Of a stretch of 64,000 nt of DNA, positions 55,180 through 61,925 are shown piece by piece. A program made the translations under genes and the position numbers. Numbering within the stretch: the stretch's first letter is position 1; each line of letters opens with the position of its first letter. Origin of the DNA: Methanomassiliicoccaceae archaeon UBA72 (lineage in GTDB: Archaea; Thermoplasmatota; Thermoplasmata; Methanomassiliicoccales; Methanomethylophilaceae). The stretch lies in the NCBI GenBank assembly GCA_002509405.1, contig DAVO01000014.1, positions 2,342-66,341 on the forward strand. Reading direction: 5' to 3'. The notes beneath the pieces were generated by a model. That model worked only from the letters and a program-made list of their open reading frames with translations. It was not told the DNA's origin and did no database searches.

Positions 55180-56067
55180 ATGGAAACTGACATAGTAGTG
55201 ATAGGCGCCGGCCCCTCGGGGATACAGGCGGCAATATACACGACCAGGAGGAAGGTCTCGACGGTCATCATCGGGAAGCCGGCCAATTCCGCCGCGGCGG
55301 AAGCCAACATAGAGAACTATTTCGGCGTCATCGGGCCCGTGAAGGGCATGGACCTTCTGGAGAACGGCATAAAGCAGGCGGTGTCCTTCGGCGCCGAGTT
55401 CGTCGAGGAGAACGTGATATCGACCGAACGCGACGGTAAGCTCTTTGTCGTCAAGACGGAGACCGGAAAGGAGTACTTCGCCAAATCCGTGGTGGTGGCC
55501 ACCGGCATATCCAGGGTCAAGCTGGGCATACCGGGCGAGAAAGAGTTCATAGGAAAAGGCGTGAGCTACTGCTCCGTATGCGACTGCAACTTTTACAAAG
55601 GAAAGACCGTGGCGGTCATCGGCGACGAGACCGAGGCGGCGATGTCTGCAGACCTCATGACGAAGTATGCCACGCAGGTCTACTGGATAACCAAAGGGCC
55701 CAAGGCGGCGAAGGCCCTGGTGGACCGCGCACTGCTGGCAGGCGTGGTCATGAGGGACTCTCCCCCGAAAGAGATCATCGGTGGCGGCAAGGTCGGCGGC
55801 CTGGTGCTGGAGGACGGCTCGGAGATAGCCGTCGACGGAGTGTTCATAGAGCTGGGAGCCAAATCCGCGGCCGACCTGGTCATGGACATGGACCTGATGC
55901 CGGAAATGGACGACACCATAAAGGTAGATGCGAAATACGCCACAAAAGTCCCGGGCCTGTTCGCCTGCGGCGACGTCGTCGGCAAACCCTGGCAGGTGGC
56001 CAGGGCAGTAGGCCAGGGATGCATGGCCGGCCTATCGGCGGCCGACTATGTGAAGGGCGCCAAATGA
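55180..56067 (+). CDS. Thioredoxin reductase-like flavoprotein without NADPH motifs
   Basis: FAD-dependent disulfide reductase of 295 residues. The FAD-binding GAGPSGIQAA (9-18), redox cysteines C131/C134 in SYCSVCDC and the late FACGDVVG are all present. The NADPH-binding GGGxxA motif is replaced by G148-DETEA, and the HRRxxxR phosphate-binding segment reads TKGPKAAK, so NADPH is unlikely to be the donor. The deazaflavin-dependent reductase of methanogens and the non-NADPH enzyme of Thermoplasma are precedents. Paired with thioredoxin. Confidence 0.9.
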   Translation: METDIVVIGAGPSGIQAAIYTTRRKVSTVIIGKPANSAAAEANIENYFGVIGPVKGMDLLENGIKQAVSFGAEFVEENVISTERDGKLFVVKTETGKEYFAKSVVVATGISRVKLGIPGEKEFIGKGVSYCSVCDCNFYKGKTVAVIGDETEAAMSADLMTKYATQVYWITKGPKAAKALVDRALLAGVVMRDSPPKEIIGGGKVGGLVLEDGSEIAVDGVFIELGAKSAADLVMDMDLMPEMDDTIKVDAKYATKVPGLFACGDVVGKPWQVARAVGQGCMAGLSAADYVKGAK

Positions 56068-56576
56068 CGGTCGACGACCTGATCGCCGGGATGCTCAGGG
56101 AAGAGGGCGGATTCCAGAAGGCCCTCCGCTCCGTGCTGGAGGACGAGCTGGACATGACGCTCGCCGAATTCTGCGCCGCATCGGGCCTTTCGCCCTCCAC
56201 TATGTATAAGATACTGGAGGAGAAGCGCGAACCCAACATACGGACCGTAAGGGAGATAGTCAAGGCCGTCCGCACGCTGACGGACCCGTCCACGGAGCAC
56301 TTCATCGCCATAATCGCATCGAACGTGTCCATGGATTCTCTTCCCGACACCGCCGAGGTCAGCGGAAGGGTGATCCCTTTAAGGGAATACCCGGTCAACA
56401 CAGTGGAGGACGCGATAATAGCCGCCGTGAGGGCGGAACGCGACGGTGCCCTGGCCATTATTTGCGCGCCCATCGTCGCGCCCACGGTGGAGAAGATCCT
56501 TACCATCCCGGTCTCCCGGGTCATACCCACGGTGAGCATAATGAGGGCGGTCGACCGGTTGCAGGGTACAATTTGA
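56064..56576 (+). CDS. HTH protein with alpha/beta C-terminal domain
   Basis: Protein of 170 residues. An HTH at about residues 27-65 (MTLAEFCAASGLSPSTMYKI) is followed by a C-terminal alpha/beta domain (AEVSGRVIPLREYPVNTVED, ALAIICAPIVAP) of unknown ligand. Its ATG overlaps the reductase stop (ATGA), so it is coupled to trxA-trxB-like genes and could be a redox-linked regulator. The family name is not certain to me. Confidence 0.72.
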   Translation: MTVDDLIAGMLREEGGFQKALRSVLEDELDMTLAEFCAASGLSPSTMYKILEEKREPNIRTVREIVKAVRTLTDPSTEHFIAIIASNVSMDSLPDTAEVSGRVIPLREYPVNTVEDAIIAAVRAERDGALAIICAPIVAPTVEKILTIPVSRVIPTVSIMRAVDRLQGTI

Positions 56577-56613
56577 AAAATTAAAATATCACCTTTACTA
56601 TTCATGCGGAAAG

Positions 56614-57078
56614 GTGGTTATTATATTCGAAGTTCAGGTAGTCAGCAACACGCCGATGAACGCCGTACCGGACGTGGACATCGTGGCGGAGACCTTTCTG
56701 ATACAGATAGGATACATCCCCAAAGGATATGACCCCAAGACCTCTGCAACCGGCCTCAGGGACAGCGTACCGTACCGTCTGTTCATGGACTATCTGATGC
56801 AAAACACTTCCAAGGCATGGACGGTCGAGGAGCTGGCGTTTCTCCTGGGCACGACCAGGCCGACGATATACAGGCACATCAACAAGCTGAAATCACTTGA
56901 TCTTCTGGAGGGCGTCGACACCGAGTTCGAGGGCCAGAAGCGGAAGGGATACCGCATAAGGTACGGTAACCTGAGCATGGCCTGGAGCTTTACGGAGGAG
57001 AATGTCAAAATGGCCATGAACAACTACCGGAGCACCGTGGACCACCTCCAGGAGCTTTTCGCTAAAAGGAAGGGATGA
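56614..57078 (+). CDS. Winged-helix transcription regulator
   Basis: Protein of 154 residues with a winged helix at about residues 60-115 (WTVEELAFLLGTTRPTIYRH and LDLLEGVDTEFEGQKRKGYR) and a C-terminal helix that may dimerise it. GTG start at 56614 with AAAGGTG upstream. It ends inside the start of the next small gene (ATGA overlap), which in turn is 3 bases from elp3. Target unknown. Confidence 0.75.
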   Translation: MVIIFEVQVVSNTPMNAVPDVDIVAETFLIQIGYIPKGYDPKTSATGLRDSVPYRLFMDYLMQNTSKAWTVEELAFLLGTTRPTIYRHINKLKSLDLLEGVDTEFEGQKRKGYRIRYGNLSMAWSFTEENVKMAMNNYRSTVDHLQELFAKRKG

Positions 57079-57326
57079 GAATGTCGGAGGAGGGGAGCTA
57101 CAGCCTCCGCCCAGATTCTGTGTACACGGTGAGGTTCGGCAAGAAAGAGGACGAAGTGACCGGGACGTTCCGGGGATACACAGTCATAGGTTCCGAGACC
57201 GCGGTCGTCATCGAATCCGACAGCAGGATACTGTACATACCGGCCGCCGCCATAGCCTTCATGGCCCTGGTAGAGCAGGCCCCCGACAAGAAGCAGAACG
57301 CTGCGAACGATATCTATTACGGATGA
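57075..57326 (+). CDS. Small beta-barrel-like protein upstream of elp3
   Basis: Protein of 83 residues, mostly predicted strands (SVYTVRFGKKEDEVTGTFRG, YTVIGSETAVVIESDSRILY, IPAAAIAFMALVEQ). The pattern and size resemble an Sm/Hfq-like barrel, but I cannot confirm it. Coupled by overlap to the upstream regulator and separated by 3 bases from elp3. A second ATG at 57081 (MSEEGS) is also possible. Confidence 0.65.
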   Translation: MRMSEEGSYSLRPDSVYTVRFGKKEDEVTGTFRGYTVIGSETAVVIESDSRILYIPAAAIAFMALVEQAPDKKQNAANDIYYG

Positions 57327-57329
57327 GAG

Positions 57330-58859
57330 ATGTCAAAGATCGCAGAACTTCTGATAGAGGCGGTCAAGTCCGGGGAGGTATCCTCCCGCGAAGAACTGCA
57401 GGACCGCAAGATCCGGCTGTGCGGGGAGCTTGGACTGAAAAGCGTGCCTCCTAATTCGGAGATACTTGCCGAGGTGTCGGACGAAGACCGGGACCTGGTA
57501 CTTCCGCTTCTGATCAAAAAGCCGATGCGCACCGCCAGCGGCACGGCTGTCGTCGCCGTCATGGCCTCGCCGCACCCTTGCCCCCACGGCAAATGCACCT
57601 TCTGCCCCGGGGGAGTCGAGAGCGGGTCCCCCCAGTCCTACACCGGGAAGGAACCGGCCGCCCGTCGCGCGGGCAGGAACCAATATGACCCGTACATGCA
57701 GGTCACAGACAGGATACGACAGATGGAGGCCATCGGCCACGATGTCTCCAAGATAGACCTTATCGTCATGGGGGGCACATTCACATGCAGGGACCCCGAG
57801 TACAAGGAGTGGTTCGTGAAGAGGTGCTTCGATGCGATGAACGGGTGCGACTCGCCGGACCTTGTCTCCGCCCAGGACCTCAACGAGACCGCCGACCACC
57901 GCTGCGTGGCCATGGCGGTCGAGACCCGCCCTGACTCCTTCAGCCCCGAAGAGGCGGAGGACGCCATGAGGCTGGGGGCCACCAGGGTCGAGATAGGCGT
58001 CCAGATACTGGACGATGCGATACTGGGTTCGGTCAACCGCGGCCACACCGTACAGGACATAATCGATTCCACCAAGGTCTGCAAGGAGTTCGGCATACCT
58101 GTCGGCTACCACATCATGCCCGGTCTGCCGGGCTCTGACCCGGAAAAGGACATGGAATGTTTCAGGCGGGTCTTCTCAGACCCGTCGTTCAGGCCGGACA
58201 GCTTCAAGTTCTACACGACCCTGGTGATCCCGGGGACCCGCCTCTACGACATGTGGAAGGAGGGAGCGTACGAACCGTACGGCACGGAGGCGGCCGTCGA
58301 GCTTCTGGCGGAGATGAAGTCCATCGTGCCGGAGCATGTCCGCATCCAGAGGATACAGAGGGACATACCGGTCCCCGAGATAGCCGCCGGGATCCTGAAG
58401 AGCAACCTGAGGCAGCTGGTCCATCAGCGCATGGCCGAACAGGGGCGGAAATGCCGCTGTCTGCGCTGCCGCGAGGTCGGGCACACCGGCCAGGAGCCGA
58501 AGGACCCCCGGGAGGCCGAACTCAATATAGCCGATTACGAGGCATCGGGCGGCACCGAGCACTTCATCAGCTACGAGTTCGGAGACTCGGTGATCGGGTA
58601 CGTGCGCCTGAGGACCGACGGCTCGGGGACCGCGGCGATACGCGAACTGAAAGTTTCGGGAAGCGTAACCCCGGTCTCCGGCATGGGGACCTGGCAGCAC
58701 AGAGGTTACGACACCAGCCTGATCGCCAGGGCCGAAGAGGTCGCGGCCTCGGCCGGCGCATCCCGCATGAGGGCGACATGCGGTCCGGGCGAACGTGTGC
58801 TCTACAGAGCGCTGGGCTACAAGCTAGAACGCCCTTACATGGTCAAAAGGATCAGTTGA
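57330..58859 (+). CDS. elp3: Elp3: tRNA uridine-34 carboxymethylation radical SAM/acetyltransferase
   Basis: Archaeal Elp3, which adds the carboxymethyl group to wobble uridine using acetyl-CoA and SAM. The 509 residues contain the radical SAM cysteines in HPCPHGKCTFCPGG near residue 87, the TIM-barrel segments IVMGGTFTCRD and VGYHIMPGLPGSDP, and a C-terminal GNAT domain from about residue 390 with GMGTWQHRGYDTSLIARAE. A zinc-binding cysteine group appears near CRCLRC. Overlaps the convergent PRC-barrel gene by 8 bases. Confidence 0.94.
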   Translation: MSKIAELLIEAVKSGEVSSREELQDRKIRLCGELGLKSVPPNSEILAEVSDEDRDLVLPLLIKKPMRTASGTAVVAVMASPHPCPHGKCTFCPGGVESGSPQSYTGKEPAARRAGRNQYDPYMQVTDRIRQMEAIGHDVSKIDLIVMGGTFTCRDPEYKEWFVKRCFDAMNGCDSPDLVSAQDLNETADHRCVAMAVETRPDSFSPEEAEDAMRLGATRVEIGVQILDDAILGSVNRGHTVQDIIDSTKVCKEFGIPVGYHIMPGLPGSDPEKDMECFRRVFSDPSFRPDSFKFYTTLVIPGTRLYDMWKEGAYEPYGTEAAVELLAEMKSIVPEHVRIQRIQRDIPVPEIAAGILKSNLRQLVHQRMAEQGRKCRCLRCREVGHTGQEPKDPREAELNIADYEASGGTEHFISYEFGDSVIGYVRLRTDGSGTAAIRELKVSGSVTPVSGMGTWQHRGYDTSLIARAEEVAASAGASRMRATCGPGERVLYRALGYKLERPYMVKRIS

Positions 58860-59094
58860 TGATCACTCTGCTGCCGTCGATGCGCAGGCGGTCCGTCTCG
58901 ACCACCAGCCTGCCGTTCTCGTCCACTTTGGCCGGGCCGTTGATCACGGCGCCCGCCGGCCGGACCAGCAGATATTTGATGCGGCCGTTTTCCGTATCTA
59001 TGACGATGTCATCCAGAATGCCCACCGGCGTTCCGGCGACCGTTTCCACGGCCAGCCCGACGATCTCCCTCGAGAAAAATTTGGTTCCTGCCAT
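58852..59094 (-). CDS. PRC-barrel protein
   Basis: Protein of 80 residues comprising a single PRC-barrel: REIVGLAVETVAGTPVGILD, DTENGRIKYLLVRPAG, LVVETDRLRIDGSRVIIN. It starts 4 bases after the CDC48 gene on the same strand and probably shares its transcript. A second PRC-barrel gene is at 54515-54799. Role unknown; PRC proteins have been tied to archaeal cell division and RNA binding. Confidence 0.85.
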   Translation of the reverse strand: MAGTKFFSREIVGLAVETVAGTPVGILDDIVIDTENGRIKYLLVRPAGAVINGPAKVDENGRLVVETDRLRIDGSRVIIN

Positions 59095-59098
59095 ATGA

Positions 59099-61285
59099 TC
59101 ACCCGTAGAACGGCACCCCGTCCCATCCGTCCCTGCGCTTCTTCATTTCGTTACCGATGCTCTCGTAGCTCTTGAACGTGTCAGGGTCCACCGACGGTCT
59201 GACCGTTTTCAGGGCGGCGGAGAAATGCCTCCGGTCCACGAACTCCGCGGCGGGGTCCTCTCTGTAGGCCGCAAGCCCTGCCTCCCTGCAAAGGGCGGCG
59301 AGGTCCGCTCCCACATATCCGTCGGTCTCAGACGCTACATCGATCAGGTCTATGTTCATCAGAGGCATTTTCTCCGTGTGTATCTCCAGGATCCTCAGGC
59401 GGCTCCTGAGGTCCGGTTTGCCCACCAGCACCATGCGGTCGAACCTGCCGGGCCTGAGAAGAGCAGGGTCTATCATGTCGGGGCGGTTCGTGGCGGCCAT
59501 GACCGCGACGTTTCCCAGGGTCTCGATGCCGTCCATTGCCGTGAGAAGCTGCGCCACGGCCCTCTCCCACAAGCCGTTCCCTTCCGTCCCGCGGCGGGGG
59601 GCTATCGAATCCAGCTCGTCGAAGAATATGATGCAGGGCGCCATCTGCTTGGCCCTCTTGAAGACGTGCCTTATGGCCCGCTCGGTCTCCCCCAGCCATT
59701 TGCTGGCCATCTCCGGTCCGCTTACCGAGATGAAGTTGGCCCCAGATTCGTTGGCCACCGCTTTTGCTATCAGCGTCTTGCCCGTCCCGGGGGGGCCGTA
59801 CAGAAGCAGTCCCTTTCCGGGGGAAATGCCCAACCTCTCGAAGGCTTTGGCATCCTCGGTGGGCATGAATATCTCGCGGATCTCCTTCTTGATCCCGTCC
59901 AGACCGCCCACGTCCGCCCAGGTGACCTTCGGTATTTCCACCAGGACCTCCCTCATGCCGCTGGGCTCCACCTCCGCCAGGGCGTCTGTGAAGTCCTTCA
60001 TTGTGACCTTCATATCCGCGAGCTTGTTATGCGGTATGGGCTTGTCGAGGTCCAGCTCCTCCATGTGGGAGCTCAGGCATTTCATCGCGCTCTCGCGGCA
60101 CAGCGCCGCCAGGTCTGCACCCACGAACCCCTGGGTCAGGGACGCCAGCGCATCCGTCTTAACGTCGTCGGCAACAGGCATGTTCCTGGTGTGCACGTCG
60201 AGTATCTCTTTTCTGGCGGCCCTTCCCGGGACCCCTATCTCGATCTCCCTGTCGAACCTTCCAGGTCTCCTCAGCGCGGGGTCGATGGAGTCTTCGCGGT
60301 TGGTGGCGCCTATGACTATCACGCCCTCGCGGTCGCCCATGCCGTCCATGAGGGTCAGAAGCTGGGCGACGACCCTCTTCTCCACCTCACCGGAGACAGA
60401 GTCCCTGCTGGGCGCGATCGAATCTATCTCGTCGAGGAATATTATACTGGGCGAGTTCTCGGAGGCCTCTTTGAATATCTCCCTCAGGCGCTCTTCGCTC
60501 TGCCCGTAGAAGCTGCCCATGATCTCCGGGCCCTGGACCGGGTAGAAAGACGCCCCCGACTCGCTGGCCACCGCCCGGGCGATCAGTGTCTTCCCGGTGC
60601 CCGATGGGCCGTAAAGCAGAACTCCCCTGGGAGGCGCGATCCCCAGCCTCTCGAAAAGTTCCGGATGCTTCAGAGGAAGCTCCACAAGCTCCCTTATCCG
60701 CTTGAGCTCGCCGTCAAGTCCGCCCACGTCGTCGTAGTTGACGTTCCGAAGCTGCCTTCCTCCGGCGTGGGAGTCCTTCAGGACTATCGTCGTCTCCGGG
60801 ACGACGACCACCGGCCCCTGGGGCACGGTCCCTACTACCGAGAAGGTCGATCTGTTGCCGAGCAGCGCCACGTTGGGCAGCAGTATGTCCAGGCCCTTGA
60901 CGAGAGGCCTGCCCGTGAGGTCCTTCAGGAACACCGCCTCGATGCCTTCGCTGTAGCTTGCCTTCTTGCCCTCCGGTATGTTCGGGGCGAGGGTGATCTT
61001 CTCCGCGGGCGCCGGGGCGCACCGTTTGACGGTGACGGTATCGTCGACGCCTATGCCGGCGCTGGTGCGCGTGAGCCCGTCTATCCTGATGATCCCCCTG
61101 CCCTCGTCCTCCGGGTCGCCCTTGAATACTTTGGCGACCACGCTGTTGCGTCCGCAGATCTCCACCGCGTCTCCGACGTCCAGGCCGAGCGCGTGGCGGG
61201 ACGGCGAATCGATCCGCGCCCTGCCATAGCCTGTCTCCGACTGCCTGCGGGCCATTCCTACCTTCAGTTCGAGGGAGTCCACCAT
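59099..61285 (-). CDS. CDC48/VAT AAA+ unfoldase
   Basis: Archaeal homologue of p97, an ATP-driven unfoldase that feeds the proteasome. About 728 residues: N domain (residues 1-190), D1 with Walker A GPSGTGKT near 225 and FLDEIDSIAPSR, D2 with Walker A GPPGTGKT near 497 and FFDELDSIAPRRG. Start at the ATG at 61285, about 22 bases after ATATAAAAG, so probably leaderless; upstream residues in the open frame are ignored. Followed by a small PRC-barrel gene. Confidence 0.96.
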   Translation of the reverse strand: MVDSLELKVGMARRQSETGYGRARIDSPSRHALGLDVGDAVEICGRNSVVAKVFKGDPEDEGRGIIRIDGLTRTSAGIGVDDTVTVKRCAPAPAEKITLAPNIPEGKKASYSEGIEAVFLKDLTGRPLVKGLDILLPNVALLGNRSTFSVVGTVPQGPVVVVPETTIVLKDSHAGGRQLRNVNYDDVGGLDGELKRIRELVELPLKHPELFERLGIAPPRGVLLYGPSGTGKTLIARAVASESGASFYPVQGPEIMGSFYGQSEERLREIFKEASENSPSIIFLDEIDSIAPSRDSVSGEVEKRVVAQLLTLMDGMGDREGVIVIGATNREDSIDPALRRPGRFDREIEIGVPGRAARKEILDVHTRNMPVADDVKTDALASLTQGFVGADLAALCRESAMKCLSSHMEELDLDKPIPHNKLADMKVTMKDFTDALAEVEPSGMREVLVEIPKVTWADVGGLDGIKKEIREIFMPTEDAKAFERLGISPGKGLLLYGPPGTGKTLIAKAVANESGANFISVSGPEMASKWLGETERAIRHVFKRAKQMAPCIIFFDELDSIAPRRGTEGNGLWERAVAQLLTAMDGIETLGNVAVMAATNRPDMIDPALLRPGRFDRMVLVGKPDLRSRLRILEIHTEKMPLMNIDLIDVASETDGYVGADLAALCREAGLAAYREDPAAEFVDRRHFSAALKTVRPSVDPDTFKSYESIGNEMKKRRDGWDGVPFYG

Positions 61286-61413
61286 AACGTTTCCCGATTG
61301 GGATACTTTTATATGATATATTCCGAAAACACACATAATTCGTCGAAGCGGCAAGAAATGACGCCCGCTCCCCGTCATCTCCGGGGTATAAGCGTATTAG
61401 GTTCAAAACAAGA

Positions 61414-61427
61414 CCTTATATATAAGG
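61414..61427 (+). promoter_or_regulatory. TATA box of tRNA-Lys
   Basis: Palindromic CCTTATATATAAGG ends 37 bases before the tRNA-Lys gene, a good archaeal TATA position allowing a short 5' leader. Confidence 0.6.
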
Positions 61428-61464
61428 AAGAGTTCAGCACACATTACAAGCTTAAGCTATCTAA

Positions 61465-61538
61465 GGGCCTGTAGCTCAGCTAGGTAGAGCATCTGACTTT
61501 TAATCAGGTGGTCAAGGGTTCGAATCCCTTCAGGCCCG
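61465..61538 (+). tRNA. tRNA-Lys (TTT)
   Basis: 74-nt cloverleaf: acceptor GGGCCTG/CAGGCCC, anticodon loop CTTTTAA with anticodon TTT, T loop TTCGAAT, discriminator G at 61538. CCA is not encoded. Confidence 0.96.
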
Positions 61539-61652
61539 CTGATGGACTTCATGAGCGATCGAACGGCGGATCAAGTATGAGGAAAGTGAAATTCACAGAT
61601 TTTAAAACGTATTACCCGCAAACCCGTGGCGGGGCAGCAGGTAGGTGAAACT

Positions 61653-61925
61653 TTGGCAACAAACAATATCTCGTTCAACGTCCTCGAGCACAGACTCGTG
61701 CCCGAACATCACCTTCTATCCGAGGAAGATGCGGATACGGTACTTTCTGAAATGGGAATGACCCGCGACCAGCTTCCCAAGATCAAGAAGAGCGATGCCG
61801 GAATCAAGGTGCTGGAGTCGGTACACGGCCCGATCGCAGAAGGCCGCGTCGTAAAAATAGTAAGGAAAAGTGAAACGGCAGAGGAGTTCGTCGCCTACAG
61901 ACTCATCACGGGAGGAAAAGCATGA
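61653..61925 (+). CDS. rpoH: RNA polymerase subunit H (RPB5 C-terminal domain)
   Basis: Archaeal RNA polymerase jaw subunit, 90 residues: FNVLEHRLVPEHHLLSEEDA, LPKIKKSDAGIK and FVAYRLITGGKA are conserved. I place the start at a TTG at 61653 with AGGTGA five bases upstream; the open frame to 61626 lacks family similarity. Its stop overlaps the rpoB start (ATGA), the usual archaeal rpoH-rpoB order. Confidence 0.95.
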   Translation: MATNNISFNVLEHRLVPEHHLLSEEDADTVLSEMGMTRDQLPKIKKSDAGIKVLESVHGPIAEGRVVKIVRKSETAEEFVAYRLITGGKA

